The notes: a model not told the origin generated them from the letters alone. Shown: positions 42,543 to 54,264, numbered from the stretch's first letter. The stretch: 64,000 bases of DNA from Choricystis sp. odSpoLacu1 (GCA_958009055.1 OY253661.1:558001-622000); one strand, 5' to 3'. A program made the numbers and translations.

Positions 42543-45500
42543 ATGCGGCCGCCCGTCGGCGGCCGCGGCGCGCCGCTGCGGCGCCGCCCGCCCGACCCGG
42601 GAGGCGGCGCCCTGCGACAGGCGTCATTGATACTTGTACGGAGTGGCGACAGGAGGTCGCCGAGCGCGACGGCCGACGCGGCGTCCGCGTCGGCGCGGCT
42701 GGTCGAGCGAGACGAGGTGAGGAGGGAGGCAGTGTTTTTGGTGATAGTGGTTGAAGAGGCTGCACGCGTGGTGCCATTGAGTTGTGGGCTGTGTCAATGT
42801 GGTGACAGGGGGGGAAGGGAAGCACGCTTGGCGGGGGGAGCGCCAAAAATTGCGGCGCTTCAACGGAAAACGGCAAAGCCGTTCCTCACCCTCTCCCACC
42901 TCACCCTACCCTCCCACCCTAGGCCTCCCTCCGCACCCTGCGCTCCTGCGTCGCGTCCGCCCTGCGCGCCCGCCCCTCCTCCGCCGCCCGCGCCGACGCC
43001 CTGGACCTAGCGGCCGCCGCCGCGCCGCGCGCGCTGGGCGCGGCGAGTGGCGCGCGCGGCACGCTGCGAGCGCTGGTGGCCGCGTCGGCTGCTGCCGACG
43101 CGGCAGTCGCAGACAGCTCGTCATCATCCGCAGCCAACACCCTGGCCTCAGCCCTGGCCCCCGCCGCCGCGGCCGCGGTGCCGTGGGTGGAGGCGTCGCC
43201 GCGTGACGCTGCCTCACTGCTGGCCTCCGCGTCCCGCTCCCCCGCGCTCGCGGCTGCAGCCCGCGACGCAGGCCTGCTGGCCGCCGCCGCGCGCGCGGTG
43301 GAGGCGGTCCCTCTGACTGACCCCGTCTCTGCCGCCCGGCTGGCGGTGGCGGCGGCGGGGGTGGGGGGGGGACGCAGCGCCGGCGGTGCGCGCGTGCCTC
43401 TCGGTTGTCGCCGCCGCCCCGTCCCTCCCCCCCCGCGCCGCCCTGGACGCGCTCCTGGCTGTGGCAGACAGTCCCTCCTTCCCCTCCCGCATGGTGCTGG
43501 CCGCCCTGGCGGCGTGCAGGGTGGGGGACGTGCCGCCCCGGTCTGCCGCGAGAGGCCTGGCCGCGCTCAGCCGCTGCTCCCGCAACGCGGGCGCCGCCCC
43601 CGCCGCCGCCCTGGCGGCCGCGGCGGCGCCAGCAGCGGCTGACTTGCCGCCCAGGGCGGCAGCCGCAGCGTTGGCCGCGTTGGCGAGGCTGAGGGTGGCG
43701 CCCGCGCCGCCCGCCCTCATGGACGCGGGGCTGGCAGCCGCAGCCGCGGGCCTGGACGGTGGAGGCTCCCACCCACCCCCCGAGACGCCGGCGGAGCTGG
43801 CCCGCCTGATCTGGGCGCTGGCGAGGACGGCGCCCGCCACGCCGCTGGCCAGCGGAGGCGCGGGCGCTGCGGCGGTGGGTGCCGCAGTCTCTCGCTTCGC
43901 CCGAGCCGCGGAGACAGCAGACGGCCGCTCCCTCGCGCTGGCCGTGTGGGGCGCCGCCCGCCTGCTGCCCGCCCCCGAAACCAGCGACAGCGAGGACAGC
44001 ACCGCTCCTCCACGCTGTTCCCCCGCCCTTGGCTCGCTGCTCCTGGCCGCCGCCGCGCGCGGCGCCGGCCTCGCCCCCCGCGACGCCGCCGCCGTCGCCA
44101 TTGCCGCCGCCTCCGCCCGGGGCGCCCCCCCAGACGGCGTGCTGGCCGCCCTGGCGGAGCGCGGCGCCGACGCGGCCGCCGCGGCTGCGCCGCGCGCGCT
44201 CGCGGGCTTGCTGTGGGCGGCCGAAACAGCGGGCGCCCCCTCCGCCCGCCTCCTGGCCGCCGCCGCGGGCGCCGCCGTGGCGCGCGCCCCCGACTTTTCG
44301 CCTCGAGACGCGGCGGACACGCTGTGGGCGATTGCGAGGGCGGCCGACCCCTCTCGCCGCGCGCGGCTCGCCGCGCGCCGCGCCGCTGCCGCGGGCGCCT
44401 CCCCCTCCACCGACCCCACCGGCTTTGGCGGCACCCTGACCGCCGACGCGGCTGACGCGGCCGCCGTGGCGGCCGGCCCCGCCGGCAGGGCGGCGGCCGC
44501 CGCCCTGGCCGCGCGCGCGGCGCGGGGGGGTCGCGCGCGGCGAGCGCTGGACGCCACGCGATGCTGCGGCGGCGTCGTGGGCACTCACCTCGTTGGGTGG
44601 CGGCACCCACGCCGACACGGTGGCCGCCCTGGCTGCCGCTGCCGCCCCCACCGCGTTCCGCAGCGGCGGCGCGCGCACGGCGCCCCCCCTGGCCAGTGTT
44701 GACGGCGATGGAGGCGTCGCCCCCCTGCCCCGCCCGTCGCGCGGGGCTGCCGGGCGGGAGATCTCGGCCATGCTGTCCGCCCTGGCGGCAGCCGCCACGC
44801 CCGGCAGGCGGCTGCCGCCCGCCGACGTGGACGCGTTGACGGCTGCCGTCGCGGCGGCCGCCCCGGGCGTCCCCCCCACCTCCGCCCCCCGCGTCCTGGC
44901 CTCCCTGGCCTCCCTGGCCCGCTACCCCGGCCCCGACGTCGTGGACACGCTGGCGGCAGCGGGTGCGGCCGGCCTGGCGGACGGTGGGGGGCCGCCCGCC
45001 GCCGCGGCCGCGCTGGCGGGGGCGTTGGCGCGCCTGCGCCACGCGCCCGCGCCCGCTGTCGCCGCCGCCATCGCCGCCCATGCCGCCGCCCGGGCCGCCG
45101 ACTACAGCGTGCGCGACTGGACCGCCCTGGCAGCCGCCTACGGGCGGGCGGGGGCGGGGCTGCCGGCGGGGGTGACGGGCGCGGTCGCAGAGGCGGTGGC
45201 CGCGGCCCCCCCAGACGCTGGCCTCGTGTCGACGGTGCTGTGGGCGCACGCGCTCGCGGGCGCCCCGCCCGCCTGCCCCGCCGCGGCAGCTGCTGCCGCC
45301 GCCCTGGGCGTCGTGGATGATGACGAGTGGCGGGCGGCCGACCTGAGGCGGCTGCACGCGGCGCTGGCGTTGGCGCGGGCAGCGGCGGGCGACGGTGGGG
45401 GCGGCGCCCCGCCCCCCCCCCCCCTGGCTCACCCCCCCGCCCGCCCTCGCCGCCGCCGCCTCCGCCGCCTGGACCGCCCGCCCCGACGGCGTCACCCCCT

Positions 45501-45872
45501 CCCCCGGCCGCGACAAGTGTGGCGCCGCCCTGGGCGCCGCGTTGCGGCGGGCGGGGTGGGCCCCGTCCCCCCCGCCGCGCGCGCCCGGCGGCGCGCCCGA
45601 CCCGGCCCCCCCCACCCCTCGCCTGGCTGCCGTCCCCCCGCCCCGGCGCCCCCGCCCTGGCGTTCGACATGCTGGCCGCGAGCGATGTCACCCGCAACGC
45701 GGGGACCGCGGTGGGGGTGGCGCTGTATCGGGGGGCCCTCTCCCGAGCGCGCGGCGCGCGCGTGGCTGCCTTTGCGTCCCGCGACTGGCGCCAACTGCGA
45801 GACGGGGCGGGGAGGACGGCGGCGGAGGACGCGTTTGTGCAGGCTCTGTTGCGGGAGGCGGGGTGGGGCTGA
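42543..45872 (+). CDS. RAP-domain protein with helical repeats, probable organelle RNA-binding factor
   Basis: Two exons, 42543-42716 and 42923-45872, about 1,040 residues. Exon 1 is a transit-like peptide (MRPPVGGRGAPLRRRPPDP). The body is Ala/Leu/Arg-rich helical repeats with recurrent units such as FSPRDAADTLWAIARA and WTPRDAAAASWALTSLGGG, like the repeats of FASTK/OPR-type proteins. The C-terminus matches the RAP domain: LAFDMLAASDVTRNAGTAV, then GVALYRGALSRARGARVAAF, SRDWRQL and ALLREAG. Such proteins control plastid or mitochondrial RNA processing. The frame changes at G/C runs 43363-43371, 44524-44530, 45412-45424 and 45606-45613, and each next frame continues the same repeat pattern. 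A large antisense ORF in the same region is a composition shadow. Confidence 0.68.
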
Positions 45873-46474
45873 GCGAATTTAGAGAGAGAGTGTTGAAAAA
45901 AAAAACGCGACGAACAGCTTTTTTGTTTTTCTTTTCTTCCGCACACTGTTGAGAATTTGATTCGATTCTTTGCCGACTCCTACCCCACACAAAAGTTTTA
46001 AGCACACGCGTTGGAAGGCGCCTGTTTACATCGGAAAAAACGAAGGGGGGGGGATCTAACGAAGGGGTGGGGTGTGAGTGGGTGGGTGGGGGGGGGGAAC
46101 ATGTGTATTTTATCTGCCGAACATTGAGTCGGGCGTGTTTGTTTCCTACGTGCGGGGGTGGGTGTTGTTGTGTGCGTCTTGCGGCCTGTAGTGTGTGTTT
46201 AATCAGACCGAATCGAAAGGAGGGGGGGGGGGGGCGTGCGCACTGCGTGGTTTTTCGGTGGGGCGGGGCAAGGGTGGAAAACGAGAGCGCGCGCAAACAC
46301 TGGCCATTTGAAAAAGGCCATGTCGGCCCCGTGTTCCACCCTCGCCCGCGAAACAGCGAAAAAGTGAAGCGACGAAGCGCGAAACCATCAACGAAAAAAA
46401 AGGGGGGGGACCGAAAAGAGTTGAAAAGTCAAAAAATGAGCACAGTGTTTTTTGTTTCTCCTCCCTTTCCTCTC
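45873..46474. other. Convergent intergenic region, 602 bp
   Basis: 3' flanks of the RAP gene (+) and the KH gene (-). The first 180 bp are relatively AT-rich (for example GAGAATTTGATTCGATTC near 45951). Further on there are runs of 8-13 G. No gene seen. Confidence 0.6.
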
Positions 46475-48012
46475 TCACTCGCCCTCTGGCGCCGGCGTCT
46501 TGGGCGCCGGCGTCCGCCGCGAGGATCCACCCCCCGCAACAGTTGCAGCTGGTGGCCCGGCCGTCGCGGCCAGGGGGGACCCAGTGTCGGAAGCCGGTGG
46601 TTTGGGGGCGGTCGGCGCGGTGGGGGGGCGGGGCAGCAGCCGCGGCCGTTGGCGCTGCCGCCACACTCTCCCCCTCCCCCCCATCCTCCGTCTCGGACGA
46701 CCGGCGCGCGCTCAGGGTGGCGGCTGCCGCTTCGGCAGCCGCGCGGGCGGCCGCGGCGCGGGCCACGGTCGGCGGCGCGGTGCGCGGCGGCGGGGGGGGC
46801 GCTGCTGCCGCCACCGCCAACCCGGGCGCCACCATGGGCACGCCTGACGCCATGAGGGGGACGACGCCTGGCTGGGGGGCGAGGGGCAGCGGCATGGGGT
46901 TGCCGCCTCCGCTGCCGCGCAGCCGCCCGCGCTGCAGCGGGGGCGGCGGCGCCCCCGCCAACCCTCCCCCCATCCTCACTCCACCCGCGGCCGGCGTGTA
47001 CGACACACTCGCATTGGTGAAGCGGGCGTAGTGGGGTGAGGAGGCCAGCCTGGCGAGGAGGAGGGCCACCGCTCGGACGCAGGCGGCCTGCTCGCCCGCC
47101 ACCCTCACCACTCGGTCCGGCCCCGCCGCGTCCGGCGGCGCCACAGAGATGGACGCCAGCGCATCATCCGCAAAGGAACGGATGGTGGCTCCTCCGCGCC
47201 CGATGATGGCGCCGCACAGGGCGGAGGGGACCAGGAGGCGGAGGGCGAGGGGGGGGGGCGCCGGGGAGGGGGGGGGGGCGTGGCCGCGGGATCAGCTGCC
47301 AGCGTCTCCAGGATGAGGTGCAGGGCTGTCAGCACAGCAGCCAAAGGGCCTGCCACGAGCAGCACGCGGTCCGGGGTGCCCGGGTACGTGTCCCCAGCGC
47401 GCGCGAGCTGGACGCGCGCCCCCGTCGCCGCCTGCACCGCGCCGATCGCGCCGCCGCCGCGCCCGATGACGGCGCCCGCCGCCGCGTTGGAGACGAGCAG
47501 TTTCAGGATGACGCGGGCGGTGGTGGAGGGGGGAGGGGGGGAGGAGGGGGCGGTGTCGTCCGGGGGTGGGGAGGGCTGGAGGGTGTGGGAGGGTGTGTGT
47601 GTGTGTGTGTGGGTGGGTCGACGCTGTTCCCCTCGTCTCGGCGAGTTGGCGGGCGCAGCTCTCGACCCTCCCCCCACTCTGCCTTCTCCCCCTGAACCTC
47701 GACCGCAAACACCCCCCTTGTTTCATTGAACACGCTCTCAGGCGCCCAGGGAGCGCAGGGCGGTAGGATGGGAGCGGGGAGGAACGCGGGCGGGGCCGGC
47801 GCGCGTGTGTGCGCGGCAACGCCCCGCATGCGTTTCGGCTCGTGGTGCTCTCTCCCCCACGCCCCCTCTCTCTCCCCCACCAACACCCTCACGTCCCCAC
47901 TAACCTGTCTGATGTGATCATCGCTACCATCCGCTGGCGTCGGGTCGGCCGGCAGCCGCCGCCCGGGGGCCGGGTCGGGGTGCGCGTCGGGTGCGCCAGC
48001 GTCGTCGGACAT
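46475..48012 (-). CDS. KH-domain RNA-binding protein (PCBP/NOVA/PEPPER-like), two KH domains
   Basis: Two exons, 48012-47905 (MSDDAGAPDAH to DHIRQ, GTTAGT donor) and 47575-46475, about 400 residues. KH1 reads VILKLLVSNAAAGAVIGRGG, then IGAVQAATGARVQLARA, and KH2 reads ALRLLVPSALCGAIIGRGGA followed by VRVAGEQAACVRAVALLLAR. Both have intact GxxG loops (GRGG). The C-terminal half is Pro/Ala/Gly-rich and disordered. It would bind C- or U-rich single-stranded RNA and act in splicing or mRNA stability. The frame changes between the KH domains at G runs 47249-47258 and 47267-47278, and again at 46622-46628, where the second frame yields APTAPKPPASDTGSPLA and the stop at 46477-46475. Plant relatives often have three KH domains; only two are seen. 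Confidence 0.82.
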
Positions 48013-48422
48013 GTGCCCGCCTTCTGTATCAGCCCACGCGTGATCCACGGAAACAGACCCCGGCTCTGGTGTCACTGATGCCCACCCGGAGGACCAGAGA
48101 GAGCTCGGGTTTGTCGAGCAAACAGGGGGCCCTACGGAGGGGGCGAGACAGAAAGGAGGGGGCTCCGGCACACACGAGATGTGTGGTTCTGAGCAGCCCC
48201 CCGCGTTTCAACCGGCTCCAGCTGCTGAACAGAGGCCGCAATACTATGGCCCGTACAGCGGGGTGCGGGTCGCGGGGTATCGACAACGTGGGTGTCCGAT
48301 ACGAATTCGAGTCGCCCTTCGTGCGCGCCAGGAAGCGCAGAGAGTGAAGAGAGAGCGCAAGAAAAAACGGTTTCCTTTTTTGCTCGTGCGTGTGTGGAGG
48401 CTGCGCAGCGCCCAGCCCCGCG
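48013..48422. other. Divergent promoter region, KH gene and SEC24
   Basis: 410 bp between the two start codons, of ordinary complexity with few simple repeats. No gene seen. Confidence 0.55.
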
Positions 48423-51400
48423 ATGGCGACGCCGCCGTGGCCACCACCACCCCCCACAGGACTGCAACCTGGTGCGCACAACGGGAGGAGGGGCGCGGAG
48501 GTAGGAGAGCGCCCCACCGCGCGTTTTGATGCGCGCGTTGTGATTGAAAGTGATTGGGGGCAAACGCCCCCCGCTTCAGCGCGGCCTCTGCCACCTGCTG
48601 GCTCCCTGTGAACCCAGCCGCGTGCCGAGCTGATTTCAGGGAGGGTGGGAGGCGGTGACGTGTTTTGTTTTCCGCTCCTTCCAACCAACACCCCTCTCTC
48701 CCCTTCCCACACAGGCCCACCCCCGCCCCCGCCCGGCCCTCAAGCGCCCGCGTACGGGGCGTCAGCCTATGGCGCACCACACACCGGGCCGCCGCCCTAC
48801 GGCGCGCCGCAGCGGCCTCAGTATGGGGGTGGCGGCATTCCGCTGCCCCCGCCGCCCGCCGTGCCTCCACCCCAGGCCGGCCCACCGCCCCAGCATGGCG
48901 GAAGTGGTGGCGCGCTCATGCAGCGCCCATCGGTCACCGTGTCGGCGCCGCCGAGGCCAGCGGTTGGCGGGGGCGCGCTGCCGCCACCCGGCGCGCTGCA
49001 GCCGCCGCCCGGCGCCCACCCGCCACCGCTCGCAGCACCCCCCCCCAGGTATGGCGGGGCGGTGGGAACGCCGGGCGGCATGGCCCCGCCCCCGTTTGCG
49101 GGCGGGGCGCAGGCGCCACCGCCACCCGCCGCCGCGCCGCGCGCCCTGCCGCCGCCCCCCTCCTTCGGCGCCGCCACCACCGCCCCACCCCCCGTCCTGG
49201 CCCCCGGCCAACGCATCGACCCCTCCCAAATCCCGCGCGCCGCTCCCACGGCCGCGATGGTGGGCGGGGAGCCGCCCCCCTTCGCCACGCGGAGTGGCGG
49301 CACGCACGCGCTGCCGCCCCCCGCGGGCGCGCGCTATGCGGTGCGAGACACGGGGGACGCCACCCCTCGCGCCCTGCGCCCCACCCTGCACTGTGTGCCG
49401 TCCACTGCAGACGGGCTGGCGGGCACGGGGGCGCCGCTGACCCTGTTCGTCACGCCACTGGCGGAGCCGTGCCCCGCGGACGGCGCGCCCCCCCTCGTCG
49501 ACGCGGGCGAGGCCGGCCCCCCCCCGCTGCGCCTCGTGCCGCGCCTACGCGTGCCCTGCCTTCAGTCTGGCGGATGCGGGCGCATCCCTGGTCTGTGGCC
49601 TGTGTGGCGCCACCACCCCCGCCCCGTCGGCTCCGTCGGGGGTCGAGTTTTCACGAGGCTCGGTCGAGTGGGTCGCGCCGCCATCCTTCTGTGCGCGTCC
49701 CCCTCGCCCCCCCCTCCTCGCCTTTGTGCTGGACGCCTCCTTTGGCGCGGTGTCGACAGGACTGACGGCGGCGGCGGCGACAGCTGCTGCTGCAGCGGTG
49801 AGGGATGCTTCCCTTGTGCCCGCCGGGTGCCGCGTCGCGGTCGCCACGGTCGGCAGCTCGGTCACCTTCCTCACGTGGCCCCGCCCCGACGCCCCTTCCG
49901 CCTCCACCGACCCCGGCCTTCTGGTCATGGGCGACGTGGACGCCCCCTTTGCCCCCGCGGGGACGGACGCGCTGTTTGCTCACGTTTCCGAATCGACCCG
50001 CGAACACGTCGCGTCCGCGCTCGCCTCCCTCCCCACCCTGCACGCCTCCACCCTGGACGCCACCGCCGCCCTGGGCGCGGGATTGGCTGCAGCCGCGGCT
50101 GCAGTGGCGGCGGGGGGTGGGGGCCGCGTCGTGCTGGTGGCGGGTGGGGGCGTGAGGGCAGGCGCGCTCGCCCTTCCGCGCGGCCGCCCGCCGCCACCGC
50201 CGTGGACAGCGCACCAGCCGCCTGATGAAGAGTGGGCGTCCTTCCTGGATGGCGCGGCAGACGCCCAGACCTCGCTGCACGCGTTTGTGGCGCCTCCCGC
50301 GGATGATGACGGCCTCGCCCCACTGGCGACCGCGGCTGCCGCGACGGGCGGCGAGTTTTGTGTCGCGCCGCGCTGGGCTCCCTCCGCCGCCCCCACGTCC
50401 GGCGCCGCCTCCATCTCCGCCTTCCTGCACACCCTGTTGTCCCGACACGGCGGGTGGGAGGGAGTGGGCGTGTTGCGGGTGGGCAAGGGGTTGACAGTCA
50501 CCCGAGTGGATGGCGCGCCGTGCCGCCGGCGCGGCGCGGCCGCCGACCTCGACTTTCCGGCCCTCTCCCCGTCCACCACGCTGGCGTTTGACCTGGCCAT
50601 CGAAGCGCCTTTAACCGGCCCCTCTGTCGCCCTCCAGTTTGCGCTGGCGTACACGACGCCGGGTGGAGAACGGCGGGTGAGGGTGCACACACTCTCCCTC
50701 CCTGTCGCCACCTCCCCCGTGGCCGCCTTTCGCGGCGCCGACGGCGACGCCCTGCTGGCCGCGTGGGCACGCTCACTTGCACGTGCCCTGGCCGGCAAGC
50801 CGGGGGATGAAGCGACGCTGGTGGGGGCGCGGGAGCGGGCGCGCGGGGGGGCGGTGAGTGCGCTGGCTGCGTATCGACGCACGTGCGCCCGCGCCGCGCC
50901 CGGGGGGCAGCTCATCCTGCCTGACGTTTTGAAACTGGCCCCGTTGGCTTCGCTGGCGCTGGCGAAAGCCGCCGCCCTGGCTCCTGGGTGGTCGCCCGAC
51001 GCGCGCACCGCGGTCGCCGCGACGCTCGCGCGGTGCGCGCCCGAACCGCTCGCGCGCAGGCTGCTGCCGCTGGTCGTCAGGCTGCTGCTTGATCCCTCCA
51101 CTCTGGCAGACCCGCTGGCCGCTGCCGCGTCTGCTGCAGCCGCCCCGCTCTCCCTGTCCGCTGAAGCCATCAGCCCGGGGGATGTGGTCGCGCTGGTGGG
51201 GGAGGGGGGTGCCATCACGCTGCACTCGGGCGCGCGCGTCGACGGCGCGAGCCTCCTGGCGCCGCTCGGGTGGCCCGCAGCGGGCGGGCCTCTCACTCGC
51301 CCACCTGTCGACGCCCCCGACTCACTCGCCACCCGTTTCTGGCGCCTGCTGGATGCGTTGGTCGAGGCGCGGGGCGGCCCAGACACGCGCGCGCGCGCAG

Positions 51401-51537
51401 TGACCGCCTTGCCGCGCGGCGCGGGGGGCGACGCGGCACTGGCGGCCGCCCTGGTGGAGGACAGGGGGGCCAGCGGGCCGTCATATGTGGAGCATCTGTG
51501 CTGGGTGCACAGGATGGTGCAAAAGGCGTTGCAGTGA
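48423..51537 (+). CDS. SEC24: COPII coat subunit SEC24
   Basis: Two exons, 48423-48471 and 48715-51537 (phase 1, GTGCGC donor), about 957 residues. The N-terminal 270 residues are Pro/Gly/Ala-rich, as usual for Sec24. The zinc ribbon reads CASCRAYACPAFSLADAG and ends CGLC (C-X2-C-X18-C-X2-C). The vWA-like trunk follows (LLAFVLDASFGAVSTG, VAVATVGSSVTFLTW), then the beta-sandwich (TLAFDLAIEAPLTGP), the helical domain (LPDVLKLAPLASLALAKAAA) and the gelsolin-like end (SGPSYVEHLCWVHRMVQKAL). Sec24 captures cargo at ER exit sites. The frame changes once, in the nine-base C run at 49517-49525, just before the zinc ribbon; both sides match Sec24. A GTAGGA donor at 48501 is possible, but it gives the wrong phase. 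Confidence 0.92.
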
Positions 51538-51680
51538 TTTTTGGTTCGGACAGAAAAAAACACACACAAAAAAACGACACAACCAAACTCCTCCCCCCGC
51601 GCCCGGGGGTGTGGGCCAACTCACCTCTGGCCCACGGGCGCCCAGTCTCTGAACTGCGTTCTCCAGCCTCACACCCACAC

Positions 51681-53363
51681 ATGCGGGCGCCCTGCCCCCC
51701 CGCCCTGCGCGGCGCACCCGTCGCGCGCGCACCGGCGCGCCCCCCGCTGTCCTCCTCCACTGCCCCCCGCCCCATCGGCCGCCCTGCAAGCATGTCGGGC
51801 TCGTCCCAACCCCGTGCTGCCGCAGCGGATGGCGCGGCTGCAGCGCCGCCGACCGCCGACGCGCTGCGCGTTGCGGCGGGCGCGCCCTCTGCCGACGCGG
51901 CACTCGCAGCACTCGCCACCTCCGGCGCCCCCCCCACCACCGAAGCCGATGTCGCCGCCCTGCTGGACGCCGCCCTGGCGGCCGGCAACGCGGCCCTGGC
52001 GGTGGACGTGTTTCGGGCGGCCGCTGCAGCGCCCGCGGCTGCAGCACTGGGCCTCTCAGCCGCGCGCTGGCCGCGCGCGGGGGGCGCCGCCGCGGGCGCC
52101 CTCGTCACCGGCCTGGCCAAGCTGCTGCGCCCCGACGACGCGGCCGCCGTGTTTGACGTGCTGCGCGGGGCGGGGCCGGCGCCTGCGGGCGCGGGCGCGG
52201 TGCCGTTTGGTGTCGTCGTCAGGTCACCCCTCCCCCTCGACCTGCCGCCGTCTTCTCGCCCGCCCCTCACCGTCATCCCGCCCACCGACGGCGCCCGCAT
52301 TGTCGCCTGCGCCTCCTGTCGCTACGAGTTTGAGGTGTGGACGGGCACCGTGGCGCGCGCGTCGAGTGAGGCGCTGCCCCCGCCGAGCGGCGCGGCGCGC
52401 GCGGCGGCGGGGGCGCTGCGCAGGCCGCCGCCACCAGCCGCGGCGCACGAGCTGGATGTGGAGACACCAGGCGGCGTGTCCCGCCCCTTTCGGTTTGCGA
52501 CGGCGGATCCCGTTGCCCCAGCGCGTGTCGGGGAGAGAGTCACCCTCGTGTGTGCGCCCTCTGGCGCGTCCGCCCCCGCGTCCGCCGCCGTGCTGGCCGC
52601 CCCCCCACGCCGCCGCACGTTTGCCCCGCTGGCGCCGTCTCCCCCTGGCACTCCCGCCGGCACCCCGTTGACGGTGACGAATCACGCGACGGGGGTGGTA
52701 GCAGACGTTTTGCCGCCCCCCCCGCCCGGCATCGCCACCTCCGGCCTGCCACGCTGGGTGGCGCCCGCCCTGGCGCTGGCTCTGATAGGGGATGGCGCGG
52801 CGGGCGCGCTGGATCCGTCCTTGCCAGCGTTGATTGCTGCAGGCGCGGCTGCCGCGGCCACCGTGTCGCTGGCCGCGACACAAATCGCGCTGCCCGCCCT
52901 GAAACGCTTGCCCGAGTCCTCCGTCTCCCTGGAAGCCGCCCGCTCCGCCCTGCTGGCCCGCCACGCTGCCGTCACCGCGAAAGCGGACGCTGCAGCGGCA
53001 GCGGGCGCGGCCGACGCGGTGGCCCTCGCGCGCCTGTGGTCCCTAGTCGCCAAAATGGGGGCCGCCGCCGATGGAGACGAATATGCAGCCCGGTCTGCGC
53101 GAGTGGCCACCGCGGCAGCCGCTCTGGAGGCGCGTGTGGCGGCAGCAGCAGCGCTGGTCGATGGCTTTGCGCGGGTCGCGCGGCGGATCGAGATCGAGGT
53201 CGAACTGGACGATGTGGCCACGACGACAGCCACGGCCTCCGCCTACGTGGCAGCTGCAGTGGATGCCGACATTGCGGCCATGGTGGAGCTGGAGGCGGAG
53301 GCGGAGGAGGCGGCGAGCGCGGCGGCGGCCGCGGACGAGGTAGAAAGGTTGCTGCGCAGTTGA
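51681..53363 (+). CDS. Conserved plastid membrane protein, function unknown
   Basis: Single exon of 560 residues with no frame problem. The N-terminus is a chloroplast transit peptide (MRAPCPPALRGAPVARAPAR). A CxxC element, CASCRYEFEVWTG, opens a beta-rich domain (VETPGGVSRPFRFATADPVA, GERVTLVCAP, LTVTNHATG). Two membrane helices follow (WVAPALALALIGDGAAGALD, ALIAAGAAAAATVSLAATQI), then a long coiled coil ending DEVERLLRS. This layout corresponds to a conserved land-plant chloroplast protein whose role is, as far as I know, undefined; the homologues also end in EVERLL. The CxxC could bind metal or be redox-active. An ATG at 51789 is an alternative start but would remove the transit peptide. 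Confidence 0.72.
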   Translation: MRAPCPPALRGAPVARAPARPPLSSSTAPRPIGRPASMSGSSQPRAAAADGAAAAPPTADALRVAAGAPSADAALAALATSGAPPTTEADVAALLDAALAAGNAALAVDVFRAAAAAPAAAALGLSAARWPRAGGAAAGALVTGLAKLLRPDDAAAVFDVLRGAGPAPAGAGAVPFGVVVRSPLPLDLPPSSRPPLTVIPPTDGARIVACASCRYEFEVWTGTVARASSEALPPPSGAARAAAGALRRPPPPAAAHELDVETPGGVSRPFRFATADPVAPARVGERVTLVCAPSGASAPASAAVLAAPPRRRTFAPLAPSPPGTPAGTPLTVTNHATGVVADVLPPPPPGIATSGLPRWVAPALALALIGDGAAGALDPSLPALIAAGAAAAATVSLAATQIALPALKRLPESSVSLEAARSALLARHAAVTAKADAAAAAGAADAVALARLWSLVAKMGAAADGDEYAARSARVATAAAALEARVAAAAALVDGFARVARRIEIEVELDDVATTTATASAYVAAAVDADIAAMVELEAEAEEAASAAAAADEVERLLRS

Positions 53364-53376
53364 CGTGAGCGAGTGT

Positions 53377-53402
53377 TGAGAGAGAGAGAGAGAGAGAGAG
53401 AG
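53377..53402. repeat. GA microsatellite
   Basis: About 13 GA units just after the stop of the plastid membrane protein gene. Confidence 0.85.
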
Positions 53403-53602
53403 TGGTGTTTTGATTGTTTGAGTGGTTCACTTGATGCAACAAGCAACATGCAACAAGCAGAAAGGCAACTGTTTTAGAATTTCGATGCTGGCGGGGAGGC
53501 GTTGGGTCAAAATGGGTTTGCAGCCACGAAAAGCACACACTCGGAGGCGTCGACATTTTTTTGCTCGAATTGCGAGCGTCCCTCCCCTCCCCTCCTGCCA
53601 TA

Positions 53603-54264
53603 ATGGACGCAGCCCGCGTCGAGCTGGACGCCTTCGTCTCATCGTGTTTGCGGGACGGCGTGCTGGACGACCAGTTTTGCCAGCTGCTGGCACTGCAGGT
53701 TCGTGTTGTGTGTGCGTGGGGGTGGTGGTTTGGTGGCTGCTCAGGGCGGCCCGCGTTTGTGGGAGCGTGCATTCGTACAGGTGTGGTCCCAATGCCACGT
53801 TTTGTGGTGAGGGCAGAGAGGCACTGGGCGGGCATGCGCCTGTTGTTGCGTTTCCACGCTCCTCTCCCCGTCCCTCTCCCTCCGCCCCAACCCACCCTCA
53901 CCCCCACCCCCCCTCTCCACAGGACGACACCAACCCCGACTTTGTGGCCGAAGTCGCCACCCTCTACTTTTCCGACACGGGGGACAAGCTGGCCCGCCTG
54001 GCGGCCGCCCTGGCCCCCGGCGCACCACCCTGCGACCTGGCCGCCGTCGACGCGGCCGCGCACCAGCTGAAAGGCGCGTCCGCCTCCTTTGGCGCGGCCG
54101 CCGTGGCGCACGCGTGTGCTGCGGCCCGGCTGGCGGCCGCCAATGGGGATGCGGCGGGGGCGGCGGCGGGGGTGAATGCAGCAGTTGTTGCGTTTGACGC
54201 GCTGCGTTCCCGCATGGAGACCTACAGCGGCATCGACGCCCGGTTGAGGGCGGCACGAGGGTGA
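53603..54264 (+). CDS. Histidine-containing phosphotransfer protein (HPt)
   Basis: Two exons, 53603-53698 and 53923-54264 (phase 0, GTTCGT donor), give 145 residues, the usual size for plant AHP proteins. The HPt signature is AAHQLKGASASFGAAAVAHA, with the phospho-accepting histidine at about residue 79 and the conserved K and G beside it. Upstream helices match the family: LDDQFCQLLALQ, then NPDFVAEVATLYFSDTGDKL. HPt proteins relay phosphate from hybrid histidine kinases to response regulators in cytoplasm and nucleus. No kinase or receiver gene lies in the window. The gene converges with the CBP60-like gene. Confidence 0.93.

Noticed and set aside
42906..44879. 657-residue minus-strand ORF antisense to the RAP gene
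   Set aside because: Gly/Arg/Ala composition with no recognisable motif; it mirrors the plus-strand helical repeats and the RAP domain, and arises because GC-rich DNA lacks stop codons.
43717..45615. 632-residue minus-strand ORF
   Set aside because: Same composition shadow as above, low-complexity Arg/Gly/Pro sequence.
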